Assembly (NCBI GenBank): GCA_041395725.1
Contig: JAWKZW010000001.1
Location: 62,001-126,000 of the forward strand
Reading direction: 5' to 3'
Source of the DNA: Gammaproteobacteria bacterium
GTDB lineage: Bacteria; Pseudomonadota; Gammaproteobacteria; Pseudomonadales; Pseudohongiellaceae
Length of the DNA stretch: 64,000 nt
Part shown: positions 16,232-25,945 of the stretch, in pieces
Numbering within the stretch: position 1 is the first letter of the stretch
Layout of the letters: the number at the start of each line of letters is the position of its first letter
Position numbers and translations under genes: made by a program
The notes under the pieces: model-generated
Told to the model about the DNA's origin: nothing
Database searches by the model: none
What the model saw: the letters and a program-made list of their open reading frames with translations, nothing else

Positions 16232-18634
16232 CTAAGAGCCGGTTCCCCCTGACCATTTCCAGTTGAGGATTTCCGGCATGTCTTCACCGTGTTTTTCGAT
16301 ATAAGCTTTGTGATCTAACAGCTTATCACGCAGATGCTGCTTCGCGTAGGCGGCGCGGGACCCCAGACCCGGTACCCGGTCTATCACATCGCCTGCCAGA
16401 TGAAAGCGGTCGAGATCGTTTAACACGGCCATATCAAAAGGCGTGGTGGTGGTACCGTTTTCCTTATAACCGCGCACATGCAAATTGTGGTGATTGGCAC
16501 GCCTGTAAGTCAGACGATGAATCAGCCAGGGATAACCGTGAAAAGCAAAAATAATGGGCCTGTCTTTAGTAAAAAGAACATCGAAATCCTTGTCCGCAAT
16601 ACCGTGTGGATGTTCACTTTCGGGTTGCAGAGTCATCAGATTGACTATGTTGATGACACGAATCTTCAGTTCCGGAAAATGTTGCCTGAGAATCTTCACC
16701 GCTGCCAGTGTTTCCAGCGTCGGCACATCGCCGCAGCAGGCCATCACCACATCAGGATCACCGCCCTCATCGTTACTGGCCCACTCCCAGATACCCAGCC
16801 CGGCTGTACAATGTTTTAACGCTGCATCCATGCTCAGCCATTGCAACTCAGGCTGTTTCCCTGCGACGATTACATTAATGTCGTTGTGACTGCGCAAGCA
16901 ATGATCGGTTACCCATAACAGCGTATTGGCGTCGGGAGGCAAATAGACACGAATGATCTCTGCCTTTTTATTGACAACGAGGTCAACAAACCCCGGATCC
17001 TGATGACTGAATCCATTATGATCCTGTCGCCAAACGTGTGAAGACAGCAAATAATTCAACGAGGCAATTGGCCTACGCCATTCGATGTCTTGCGCGACAT
17101 CAAGCCATTTTGCGTGCTGGTTGAACATCGAATCAACAATATGAATGAAGGCCTCGTAGCAGGAGAAAAAGCCGTGCCGACCAGTCAACAGATACCCTTC
17201 GAGCCAACCCTGGCACTGGTGTTCGCTCAACATTTCCATCACTCTGCCATCTGCTGCGATGTGCTCGTCGCCAGGAATAATCTCCGCAGTCGAGCAACGG
17301 TTGGTCACTTCAAACAACGCCCCCCAGCGATTCGAAGCGGTTTCATCCGGGCTGAAAATCCGGAAGTTCCGCGACTCGCTGTTTAGCTTCATGACATCAC
17401 GAATAAACGCACCTTGCGCGCGCGTTGCCTCAGCCTTGACTGCGCCGGGGCTCGGCACTTCGACCGCATAGTCACGGAAGTCCGGCAGACGCAGATCACG
17501 CAGTAACAAGCCGCCGTTGGTATGGGGATTCGCTCCCATGCGCTTCAGTCCTTTGGGGGCCAGGTCGGCCAACTCAGGAATAAGCCTGCCAGTTTCATCA
17601 AATAATTCTTCCGGCCGGTAACTCTTCATCCACTGCTCAAGAATCTTCAAATGCTTTGGTTCTTTGCTGAAGTTCGTCACTGGCACCTGGTGTGCCCGAA
17701 ACGTACCTTCGATTTGTTTATCGTCGACTATAGCCGGTCCGGTCCAGCCCTTTGGCGAACGCAGGATAATCATGGGCCAGCGTGGTCGCTTGCTGAACCC
17801 GTTAGTACGTGCGTCCTGTTGGATGGTCTGAATTTCGGCAACCACAGCGTCGAGTGTCGCGGCCATTTGTTGATGCATGACTTGTGGATCATCACCCTCG
17901 ACAAAATAGGGCTTATAACCGTAGCCACGGAACAGAGCTTCCAGTTCATCGTGAGGGATACGCGCCAGCACCGTAGGGCCGGCAATTTTGTAGCCGTTCA
18001 GATGCAAAATCGGCAACACGGCGCCATCATGCGCGGGATTGAGGAACTTGTTGGAGTGCCAACTGGTGGCCATCGGACCTGTTTCCGCTTCACCATCGCC
18101 CACCACGCAGGCGACCAGCAAATCAGGGTTGTCAAACGCGGCGCCATAAGCATGGGACAGCGCATACCCCAGCTCACCCCCTTCGTTGATCGAGCCGGGC
18201 GTTTCCGGTGCGACGTGACTGGGAATACCACCGGGAAAAGAAAACTGAGTGAACAGTTTCTTCATGCCCGATTCGTCCTGAGAGATATTCGGATAAATCT
18301 CGCTGTAAGTCCCTTCCAGGTAGGTATTAGCCACCAGTGCCGGACCGCCATGACCGGGGCCGGTAATATTAATAACGTTCAGATCATATTGCTGAATGAT
18401 CCGATTGAGATGGACATAAATAAAATTCAGCCCCGGGGTAGTACCCCAGTGACCCAAAAGCCGCGGCTTGACGTGTTCCAGCGTGAGTGGTTTTTTCAGT
18501 AGCGCATTGTCAAACAGATAAATCTGCCCCACCGATAGATAGTTGGCCGCGCGCCAGTAGGCATCCATCCGCAGCAGCATATCTTCCGCTAATGGCTTGT
18601 CAGTCAGGTGAGGTTTTTCGATCTTACTTGCCAT
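16232..18634 (-). CDS. xfp: Xylulose-5-phosphate/fructose-6-phosphate phosphoketolase
   Basis: A TPP enzyme that splits xylulose-5-P or fructose-6-P with phosphate into acetyl phosphate plus glyceraldehyde-3-P or erythrose-4-P. At about 800 residues it is full length. Family motifs are present: GPGHGGPALVANTYLEGTY, the signature NEGGELGYALSHAYGAAFD, and the TPP-binding GDGEAETGP. The start is probably the ATG at 18634, 8 nt after AGGA; the ATG at 18640 is possible. Its first codons overlap the end of ackA by 11 nt, so product and next enzyme are translationally linked. Whether F6P is used as well as X5P cannot be told from sequence. Confidence 0.93.
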   Translation of the reverse strand: MASKIEKPHLTDKPLAEDMLLRMDAYWRAANYLSVGQIYLFDNALLKKPLTLEHVKPRLLGHWGTTPGLNFIYVHLNRIIQQYDLNVINITGPGHGGPALVANTYLEGTYSEIYPNISQDESGMKKLFTQFSFPGGIPSHVAPETPGSINEGGELGYALSHAYGAAFDNPDLLVACVVGDGEAETGPMATSWHSNKFLNPAHDGAVLPILHLNGYKIAGPTVLARIPHDELEALFRGYGYKPYFVEGDDPQVMHQQMAATLDAVVAEIQTIQQDARTNGFSKRPRWPMIILRSPKGWTGPAIVDDKQIEGTFRAHQVPVTNFSKEPKHLKILEQWMKSYRPEELFDETGRLIPELADLAPKGLKRMGANPHTNGGLLLRDLRLPDFRDYAVEVPSPGAVKAEATRAQGAFIRDVMKLNSESRNFRIFSPDETASNRWGALFEVTNRCSTAEIIPGDEHIAADGRVMEMLSEHQCQGWLEGYLLTGRHGFFSCYEAFIHIVDSMFNQHAKWLDVAQDIEWRRPIASLNYLLSSHVWRQDHNGFSHQDPGFVDLVVNKKAEIIRVYLPPDANTLLWVTDHCLRSHNDINVIVAGKQPELQWLSMDAALKHCTAGLGIWEWASNDEGGDPDVVMACCGDVPTLETLAAVKILRQHFPELKIRVINIVNLMTLQPESEHPHGIADKDFDVLFTKDRPIIFAFHGYPWLIHRLTYRRANHHNLHVRGYKENGTTTTPFDMAVLNDLDRFHLAGDVIDRVPGLGSRAAYAKQHLRDKLLDHKAYIEKHGEDMPEILNWKWSGGTGS

Positions 18635-19841
18635 ACTCATTTTCCTGCTTATGGGGTAATCCAAGAATTCGACAAACGTAGGTAGCAATCATCAGTTCTT
18701 CATCCGACTGCATGACTCGAACAACAACCCGGCTGGTATTTCTGGAAATCACTTCCGCATTATGTCCATTGGATGCGGCATCGATCTCTATGCCAAGAAA
18801 TTCCAGTTCAGCGCAGATACGTGCTCTGACTGCCGGTGCTTGCTCGCCTATGCCGCCGGCAAATACCAGTGTATCCAGCCCGCCCAGTGCCGCGGCATAC
18901 GCGCCAATACCTTTTTTAATCTGATAACAGAATAGCGCGATGGCTGCCGCCGCGCGCTCATCAACTGCCTCGCATTCGAGCAGGTCACGCATATCGGCGC
19001 TGGTTTCGGACATGCCGAGCAACCCACATTCATGATTGATGAGATGATTGAATTGTCCGGGTGTCAGCCCCTCTTTTTCAATCATATACCATGCCACGCC
19101 GGGATCCAGATCTCCCGGGCGGGTGCCCATCATCAGCCCACCCGTGGGCGTAAATCCCATCGTGGTATCAATGCTGCGACCGTCATTGACGGCTGCCAGA
19201 CTCGCCCCATTGCCCAGGTGCGCCAGAATTACCCGGCCCCGGGCCGCCCGCCTGCCGCCAAGCTGTTCGAGAGTCTGCATGAGATAGGCATAGGACAGGC
19301 CATGAAATCCGTAACGCTGGACTCCCAGCGCGGAGAACCGTCGCGGTATAGGCAGTTGCCTGGCTACGGCAGGCAGAGGGTGGTGGAAGGCGGTGTCAAA
19401 ACAGGCCACCTGGGGCAGCTGCGGATAACGGCGCTGGATCGCTTCGATCAGCTCCAGCTCCCTGGGCAGGTGATCCGGATCAAGTTCACAGAGACCGTGC
19501 AGCTCATCCAGCAGGGCCTGGGTAACAATTTCGGGCTGGGTGTGTTCCATACCATGGACCACGCGGTGCCCAACCGCCTGGATCGACGCAAAGCCAATCT
19601 GCGTTTCGAGCCAGTCAAGAAGAAAGTCGACCACAGAATCACTCTCAGTTAACGCAACGGCGGAGCGACCTTGCTGGCCTTGAGAATCAACGCTGAAAGT
19701 CAGTTGTGTCCCTGGCGATCCTATCCGTTCAATCTGACCCCGCAGCGTTCGCACTGTTGGGTTAGCAATCTGATACAGGGCAAACTTGATACTCGACGAC
19801 CCCCCATTGATGGTAAGTACGCTTTGTTTAGACCTGGTCAC
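18624..19841 (-). CDS. ackA: Acetate kinase
   Basis: Converts acetyl phosphate and ADP to acetate and ATP; 405 residues, normal length. Visible ASKHA motifs include LTINGGSSSIKFALY (phosphate 1), FDTAFHHPLP, HLGNGASLAAVNDGRSIDTTMGFTPTGG and FAGGIGEQAPAVR. The start codon is GTG at 19841 with GGAAG 5 nt upstream. A tandem 13-bp repeat (19852-19877) lies just before it. It directly precedes and overlaps xfp, so acetyl phosphate made by phosphoketolase can be converted to ATP. Confidence 0.93.
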   Translation of the reverse strand: MTRSKQSVLTINGGSSSIKFALYQIANPTVRTLRGQIERIGSPGTQLTFSVDSQGQQGRSAVALTESDSVVDFLLDWLETQIGFASIQAVGHRVVHGMEHTQPEIVTQALLDELHGLCELDPDHLPRELELIEAIQRRYPQLPQVACFDTAFHHPLPAVARQLPIPRRFSALGVQRYGFHGLSYAYLMQTLEQLGGRRAARGRVILAHLGNGASLAAVNDGRSIDTTMGFTPTGGLMMGTRPGDLDPGVAWYMIEKEGLTPGQFNHLINHECGLLGMSETSADMRDLLECEAVDERAAAAIALFCYQIKKGIGAYAAALGGLDTLVFAGGIGEQAPAVRARICAELEFLGIEIDAASNGHNAEVISRNTSRVVVRVMQSDEELMIATYVCRILGLPHKQENEYGK

Positions 19842-19851
19842 TCTGACTTCC

Positions 19852-19877
19852 TTCTTCTTTCACCTTCTTCTTTCACC
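19852..19877. repeat. Two tandem 13-bp repeats in the ackA leader
   Basis: Units 19852-19864 and 19865-19877 are identical. On the minus strand they read GGTGAAAGAAGAA twice, a purine-rich, ribosome-binding-like sequence just upstream of the GGAAG that precedes the ackA GTG. Confidence 0.8.
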
Positions 19878-19974
19878 TTAAATTTTCACCTTCCTCTTTA
19901 GCCTTTTCCTTGCACCTGTTTCTGCTCTGCGTCTCTCGCCTGATATACAGCTTCAACACCCTGCTCCAAGGACT

Positions 19975-22530
19975 TCATCGCTGCCAGAGAATCTGTGCAT
20001 TTTCCAGTGGCACCGCTACACCGTCGTGAGTCGGGATAAGCCGAGCGGTGTACTCGGCTGCCCGGCGTGTTGCCGGCACCTGCGCCGCATAGGCATAAGC
20101 GTTTATTGCCCCCACCAGCTGTCTTACCGGCGCCATTGGCACCCGCTCCGGCGCATCCCCCCCCAGGCCATCGGCAAAAAGCTCGACCCGCACATTGGCG
20201 GGATCGAGATCATCAAGGTACACCTGAACTTCAAACCTATGCTGCCCCTCTTCCGTTACCAGCGTCACCTCGCCAAAACGCAGCGCCGCCCAGTGCTGCT
20301 GTAGCACCTGCTGCCAACTCGCCAGCTCCAAGCCTACTGCTCCTCTGTCTGCCGCCCGGCTGCGATAGGCAGCAGCTGCCGGGAGGTAGTGTTGCTCGGT
20401 GTACTCGCACACTGCGCGGTTGGTTGAGAAGCGCGGTGTCAGCCGCGCCATACTTTCCCGCATGCATGCCACCCAGGCGGTGGGCACGCCTTGTTCGTCA
20501 CGGGCATAAAACTGGGGGATCACTTCATGCTCCAGCAAGTCATAAAGGCTTTCGGCCTCCTGGGCATCCCAATGCGGGTCGTTACCGTGTTCCTGGCCAT
20601 CGCCCAGAGCCCATCCCACTTCAGGCGAATAGGCTTCCTCCCACCAACCGTCCAGTTCCGACAGATTGATGCCACCATTTACCAGCACCTTCATACCGCT
20701 GGTACCGCAGGCTTCCCAGGGGCGTTGGGGTGTATTTAGCCAGACATCGACCCCCTGCACCATGTGCTCGGTCAAATGCATATCATAATCACTGAGGAAA
20801 ATGACATGCTGACGCACCTCGGGCTGACGGATGAACTGTATCCATTGCTTGATAAGCGCGCAGCCCGCCGCATCTGCCGGATGTGCCTTACCGGCCATGA
20901 TGAGTTGGACCGGGCGTTGTTGGTTCGTTAACAGTCGCAACAATCGTTCCGGATCGTGCAGCAACAGGTTCGGCCTCTTATAACTGGCAAACCGGCGGGC
21001 AAATCCCAACGTCAGAATATTGGGATCAAACAGCTGCCTGGCAATAGCAACCTGCTCGGGTAATGCCCCGGTGGAAGCCAGCTGGCGGGAAAGCCGATCA
21101 CGCACATAGGTAACAAAGGACCGGCTGGCGGCGAGGCGAAATTGCCAGAGCTGCTGATCAGAGACCCGGCGCATGTTCTGCTCCAGGGTGTCCGCCGCCC
21201 CCAGCCAACGTTCCTTACCGCACACTTCAGTCCACAGAGCATCCGCCGCTGCTGAGTCCCAGGTGGACATATGCACCCCGTTGGTCACGTGGCCGACCGG
21301 CACTTCGTCTATTGGCCAGTGGGCAAACAGCGGCGCGAACAAATGGCGGCTGACCCGCCCGTGCAAACGGCTCACACCATTGACCGCGCCGCTGCCGCGT
21401 ATCGCCAGATAAGCCATGTTAAACGGTTCTGATGCATCGTCAGGATTCTGGCGACCGAGAGCCAGCAGTTCGTGACGGCTGATAACCAGCTTCTGCTCGG
21501 CATAGCTGCCGAGGTATTGGTCGATAAGCGCAGGCGCGAAACGGTCAAAGCCAGCGGCCACTGCGGTGTGGGTAGTGAACAGGTTGCCCGCCCGCGTTAC
21601 CGCCAGTGCTGCCGCGAAGGTCTTGTCATTTTCTTCCATAAAACTGCGAGCGCGCTCCAGCACTGCAAAGGCGGCATGCCCCTCATTCAGATGACAGACT
21701 TCTGGTTGTATTCCGAGTGCCATCAGCAATCGCCACCCACCAATCCCGAGCAACAGCTCCTGCTTGAGACGCAGCTCCTGTCCGCCACCATACAGCTCAC
21801 TGGTAATGCCCCGATGGGCCGGATAATTCGCCGCGTCATTGCTGTCTAACAAATAAAGTTGCACCCGACCCACCTGAACCTGCCAGGCACGCAACCAGAC
21901 CGAGTAACCTGGCAAGGCAATCTCCAGGCGTAACCACTCACCGTTGGCGTGACGCAGTGGGGTAATCGGCAACTGACCAGGGTCGTTATACGGATACAAG
22001 GCTTGCTGGGCACCGTTCTTGTCGATTACCTGTCGGAAATAACCTTGTTGGTAGAGCAGCCCTACACCGATAACTGGAACTCCCAAATCGCTGGCCGCTT
22101 TAAGTTGATCCCCGGCCACATTGCCCAGCCCACCGGAATAGATGGGCAGCGCCTCACTCAACATGAATTCCATACTGAAATAGGCGACACAGCCCAGCTC
22201 GGATTGAGGGTGTTGCTGCTGAAACCAGGCGGGTGCCTCAACGGCCTTCTTTCTGGCTGCCACCAGGTCATCGATATGTTTACGAAAAGCGGGGTCAGCT
22301 AAGACACGCCGGAGTTTTACCCGTGAGACCGTCTGCAACACCACCCAGGGATTCTGCGTCAATTCCCAGAGCACGGGATCCAACTGTCGCCATACCTGGT
22401 CGGTGGCATGATTCCACGTTGAGCGCATATCCAGCGCCAGCCCGGCCAGGGCGTCAAATCCCTCCAGCCCCTCAGTGCTGGCGGATACCAGGGACGGCTT
22501 CGGGTGACTGATCTTCGATTGTTTGCTCAT
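19975..22530 (-). CDS. glgP: Alpha-glucan (glycogen/maltodextrin) phosphorylase, GT35
   Basis: A PLP-dependent phosphorylase that releases glucose-1-phosphate from alpha-1,4-glucans. The 851 residues fit the shorter phosphorylase type. YFSMEFMLSEALPIYSGGLG is the N-terminal signature, CHLNEGHAAF lies mid-protein, and the lysine of GTSGMKVLVNGG is the PLP-binding site. It is 41 nt downstream of tal and followed by ackA after 133 nt. In context it starts a glycogen-to-acetyl-phosphate route. Confidence 0.92.
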   Translation of the reverse strand: MSKQSKISHPKPSLVSASTEGLEGFDALAGLALDMRSTWNHATDQVWRQLDPVLWELTQNPWVVLQTVSRVKLRRVLADPAFRKHIDDLVAARKKAVEAPAWFQQQHPQSELGCVAYFSMEFMLSEALPIYSGGLGNVAGDQLKAASDLGVPVIGVGLLYQQGYFRQVIDKNGAQQALYPYNDPGQLPITPLRHANGEWLRLEIALPGYSVWLRAWQVQVGRVQLYLLDSNDAANYPAHRGITSELYGGGQELRLKQELLLGIGGWRLLMALGIQPEVCHLNEGHAAFAVLERARSFMEENDKTFAAALAVTRAGNLFTTHTAVAAGFDRFAPALIDQYLGSYAEQKLVISRHELLALGRQNPDDASEPFNMAYLAIRGSGAVNGVSRLHGRVSRHLFAPLFAHWPIDEVPVGHVTNGVHMSTWDSAAADALWTEVCGKERWLGAADTLEQNMRRVSDQQLWQFRLAASRSFVTYVRDRLSRQLASTGALPEQVAIARQLFDPNILTLGFARRFASYKRPNLLLHDPERLLRLLTNQQRPVQLIMAGKAHPADAAGCALIKQWIQFIRQPEVRQHVIFLSDYDMHLTEHMVQGVDVWLNTPQRPWEACGTSGMKVLVNGGINLSELDGWWEEAYSPEVGWALGDGQEHGNDPHWDAQEAESLYDLLEHEVIPQFYARDEQGVPTAWVACMRESMARLTPRFSTNRAVCEYTEQHYLPAAAAYRSRAADRGAVGLELASWQQVLQQHWAALRFGEVTLVTEEGQHRFEVQVYLDDLDPANVRVELFADGLGGDAPERVPMAPVRQLVGAINAYAYAAQVPATRRAAEYTARLIPTHDGVAVPLENAQILWQR

Positions 22531-22571
22531 GACGTCGTCTTCAAGATATCAATGGCACGATACTGGGAAAA

Positions 22572-23642
22572 TCAGATGCTACTTTTTTCCTTAATGCAAT
22601 TGATCAGCTCGTGCCAGGAATTGACGAAGGATTGTGTACCCTCGTGCTGGAGTTGGGTAGCGAGTGCTGAAACATCAACGCCAGCCTGCGAAAACTCATT
22701 GAGAATCCGTTCTGCATCAGCGCCATCTGCCGGCAAACTACCCCTCACTTCGCCATGATCCGCAAAGGCAAGCAGCGTTTTTTCGGGCATCGTATTAATG
22801 GTGTTGGGAGCTGCGAGTGCGCTGATATAGAGAATGTCCGAAGCAGAAGGATCTTTTGTCCCGGTGCTGGCCCACAGCAGGCGTTGCGGCCGAGCGCCAG
22901 CATTGGCGAGTTCCCGCCAGCGAGGTGAAGCCAGGAGATCACGGTAGGCCTGATACGCGCGCCCGGCCACCGCAATGCCGAGACAATTTCGCAGTTCATC
23001 TGGAATCTGGTCTTTAACCGCCACATCCCAACGACTGATAAATAAAGAGGCAACGCTGGACACGCCGGGATCGAGATTGGCCGCAAGGCGTCGTTCGATG
23101 CCACGCATATACGCCTCGGCGGCGGCAGTATATTGTTGCGGTGAAAATAATAGAGTCACGTTAACAGGCACTCCAGCGAAGATCGCCCCTTCGATAGCAG
23201 CAAGTCCTTCGGGCGTGCCGGGAATCTTCATATAGAGATTCGAACGCCCGGCGCGGCCATGCAGTTGCACAGCCGCCTGAATCGTACCCTCTGTATCGGC
23301 CGCCAAAAGGGGTGAAACTTCCAGCGAAACCCAGCCGTCCTCACCATCGGTGGCTGCGTGGACCGAAGCAAACTGATCCGCTGCTGCAGTCAGGTCTTCC
23401 AGTGCAAGCTCGAAAAACAAAGCCTCCGGGGACTTGCCAGGAAGTACTTTCTGGCGAATGGCATCATCATAAAAATCCGTTTTTCGAATGGCCTGATCGA
23501 AGATAGTGGGGTTGGAAGTAAGGCCAGTTACGGCGAACTTCTCGATGTATCGTTGTAGCGTGCCACTGGTCAGCAGCCCACGGGTGATGTTATCGAGCCA
23601 GAGGCTCTGACCGAGATCGTGCAGTTGCTCGTTGGCAATCAT
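22572..23642 (-). CDS. tal: Transaldolase
   Basis: Transaldolase of the longer (mycobacterial/cyanobacterial) type, about 356 residues. Characteristic segments are the opening LWLDNITRGLLTSG, the signature GLTSNPTIFDQAI, the Schiff-base lysine in LYMKIPGTPEG, and VNVTLLFSPQQY. It moves dihydroxyacetone units between sugar phosphates (erythrose-4-P plus F6P to S7P plus GAP). This reprocesses the erythrose-4-P left by phosphoketolase acting on F6P. The ATG at 23642 has GGGAGAA upstream; the upstream 29 codons of open frame have no similarity. Confidence 0.9.
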   Translation of the reverse strand: MIANEQLHDLGQSLWLDNITRGLLTSGTLQRYIEKFAVTGLTSNPTIFDQAIRKTDFYDDAIRQKVLPGKSPEALFFELALEDLTAAADQFASVHAATDGEDGWVSLEVSPLLAADTEGTIQAAVQLHGRAGRSNLYMKIPGTPEGLAAIEGAIFAGVPVNVTLLFSPQQYTAAAEAYMRGIERRLAANLDPGVSSVASLFISRWDVAVKDQIPDELRNCLGIAVAGRAYQAYRDLLASPRWRELANAGARPQRLLWASTGTKDPSASDILYISALAAPNTINTMPEKTLLAFADHGEVRGSLPADGADAERILNEFSQAGVDVSALATQLQHEGTQSFVNSWHELINCIKEKSSI

Positions 23643-23898
23643 GTCTTCTCCCGAAAATTGGCGACGGCCCTGCCGGCATAGAACAAACAGGAAACACCCG
23701 CAAGGCGAAATGCACCTGCGCACTTTCAATAACTACCAGAATCGGTTGTTTGCCAGCCGCAGCGAGGCAATGATAAGAAAATGCGAGCGCTTTTCTATAG
23801 TCAACAGCATACGCCGTTTACAACGTAATAACAGTATAAACGTGAATTCTCACTGGATGAGTGAATCTGAGGAAAGGTGTTTTTTCTGTCTGTTTTTT

Positions 23899-25563
23899 CT
23901 AGCTTCCGACTACGGAGTCGGTTGCGGTCAGTGCCGCAGAAACGATAGTCTGCGCTTCTTCAAGGATGCGCTGTAAATGCTCCTCTCCCCGAAAGCTCTC
24001 GGCATAAATTTTGTAAATCTCTTCGGTGCCAGACGGCCGCGCCGCAAACCAACCGCTCTCAGACACCACTTTCAAACCACCGATAGAGGCCCCATTGCCG
24101 GATGCCTTGGTAAGGATATTGAGAATTTTCTCACCCGCCAGCTCGGCGGACTTAACCTGTTGTGGTGAAAGCTGCGCCAGCTTTTGCTTTTGCTCCGGAG
24201 TCGCTGGTGCCTCACGACGATCATAGGCCGGCTCCCCGAATTCACTGGCAAGCTCACGGTATATTTCGCCGGGATCGCGCCCCATCCGTGCGGTGATTTC
24301 ACCCGCCAGCAGTGACGGAATGAGGCCGTCTTTGTCCGTGGTCCAGACGCTGCCATCCCGGCGCGCAAACGATGCACCAGCGCTTTCTTCGCCGCCAAAG
24401 CCAAGTGAACCGTCGAGCAGACCATCGACAAACCACTTGAAACCAACCGGCACCTCATAGAGCTTGCGACCAAGCTTCGCGGTAACACGATCAATCATCT
24501 GACTGCTGACCAACGTCTTGCCGACAGCGACATCACTGCTCCATTGCGGTCGATTCTGATACAGATAAAAAACCGCCGCTGACAGGTAATGATTGGGTGG
24601 CAGCAAGCCCGCGCTCTTGGTAACGATGCCATGCCGGTCATGGTCGGCATCGCAGGCGCAGGCAACGTCGAAGCGATCCTTGAGGGCGATCAACCCCTGC
24701 ATAACATAGGGCGAGGATGGATCCATACGGATCTGACCATCCCAATCCACTGTCATAAAGCGGAAGGTTGGATCGACCACGTCATTAACCAGTGTCAGGT
24801 TCAGGGCATAGCGCTCGGCAATCGGCCCCCAGTAATGAACCCCTGCACCACCCAGCGGATCCACACCCATCCGCACATCGGCGCTGCGAATTGCCTCCAT
24901 ATCAATGACATTACCCAGGTCATTGACATAGCTGTTCACATAATCATACCGGTGTGTGGTGCCAGCGCTCCGCGCATTCTCGAACGAAATTCGTTTCACT
25001 CCCTGCAGGCGTTTTGCGAGAAACTCGTTGGCTCTGGCCTGGATCCAGCCGGTTACGTCATTACCCGCAGGCCCGCCATTGGGCGGGTTGTACTTGAAAC
25101 CGCCGCTGTCAGGCGGATTATGGGATGGCGTAATGACAATGCCATCTGCCAGTCCACTGATGCGGCCGCGGTTGTAGGTCAGTATGGCGTGGGAGATTGC
25201 CGGCGTGGGCGTGTATTCGTCTCCCTCCGCCAGCATGACTTCCACGCTGTTGGCTGCCAGCACTTCCAGCGCACTGACAAAGGCAGGCTCGGAAAGCGCA
25301 TGGGTGTCGATACCCAGGAACAGAGGGCCGTCTATACCCTGCTGCGAGCGATACTGGCAGATGGCCTGGGTGATGGCCTGCACATGCCATTCATTAAAGC
25401 TGCTTTCAAACGAACTTCCTCGATGACCCGAAGTGCCAAACACAACCTGGTGCGCAGGCTCTGCAGGATCAGGAATGTTGCTGTAATAGGCCGTGATAAG
25501 CCTGGGTACATTGACCAGCATTTCAGGTGTAGCCGGCTTTCCGGCCATTGGATGTAGTTTCAT
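23899..25563 (-). CDS. pgm: Alpha-D-phosphohexomutase, phosphoglucomutase
   Basis: Interconverts glucose-1-P and glucose-6-P; about 554 residues, similar to E. coli Pgm. The start at 25563 aligns with the known Pgm N-terminus. The FGTSGHRGS motif, phosphoserine loop VITPSHNPPDSGG, metal loop CDADHDRHG, sugar loop GGEESAGA and C-terminal phosphate loop ARPSGTEEIYK are all visible. It is the first enzyme gene of the minus-strand supra-operon, and tal follows after 256 nt. With glgP it links glycogen breakdown to hexose-6-phosphates. Phosphoglucose isomerase, needed next, is not in the window. Confidence 0.93.
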   Translation of the reverse strand: MKLHPMAGKPATPEMLVNVPRLITAYYSNIPDPAEPAHQVVFGTSGHRGSSFESSFNEWHVQAITQAICQYRSQQGIDGPLFLGIDTHALSEPAFVSALEVLAANSVEVMLAEGDEYTPTPAISHAILTYNRGRISGLADGIVITPSHNPPDSGGFKYNPPNGGPAGNDVTGWIQARANEFLAKRLQGVKRISFENARSAGTTHRYDYVNSYVNDLGNVIDMEAIRSADVRMGVDPLGGAGVHYWGPIAERYALNLTLVNDVVDPTFRFMTVDWDGQIRMDPSSPYVMQGLIALKDRFDVACACDADHDRHGIVTKSAGLLPPNHYLSAAVFYLYQNRPQWSSDVAVGKTLVSSQMIDRVTAKLGRKLYEVPVGFKWFVDGLLDGSLGFGGEESAGASFARRDGSVWTTDKDGLIPSLLAGEITARMGRDPGEIYRELASEFGEPAYDRREAPATPEQKQKLAQLSPQQVKSAELAGEKILNILTKASGNGASIGGLKVVSESGWFAARPSGTEEIYKIYAESFRGEEHLQRILEEAQTIVSAALTATDSVVGS

Positions 25564-25945
25564 AGTCCTATTATGTTGGCTTTCAGTGCGTTGCACCAGC
25601 GTCAGTCTTTGTGACCTCGGTAAGCGGCCCTCTTTGGTTCCATGAAAATCAGTCTTGATCCGCTATTATCATTGGATGAAATAGATGCCTGTGTACGGAT
25701 TTTTTCATTACAGAATTCTCAAACAAGGAACACAACCTTTGTATCGGACCCAAGCTCTCATTGTATGTAATGCATGACCGTTTCTGTGGTAATTCCCATT
25801 TCACAAACGGCAACTGCCTACCAGGAACGGTCACTAATTGTTACTTTGCAGGCGCAAGATCCCTTAGCCGGTCGGACCAGTTTTCCACCAGCACCATCGC
25901 GACGCTGCCAAGGTGGTTTGCAGTCATGACTGAGTGCATACACAA
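25564..25945. other. Gene-free stretch upstream of pgm
   Basis: About 380 nt. It is the likely promoter region of the pgm-to-atpG supra-operon and includes AT-rich segments around 25640-25800. I could not assign a promoter, operator or RNA element with confidence. Confidence 0.35.

Noticed and set aside
20067..20669. 200-codon plus-strand frame opposite glgP
   Set aside because: Proline- and alanine-rich translation typical of antisense GC-rich DNA; the opposite strand encodes a complete phosphorylase.
24589..25557. 322-codon plus-strand frame opposite pgm
   Set aside because: Antisense shadow: pgm on the minus strand has all catalytic loops in the expected order.
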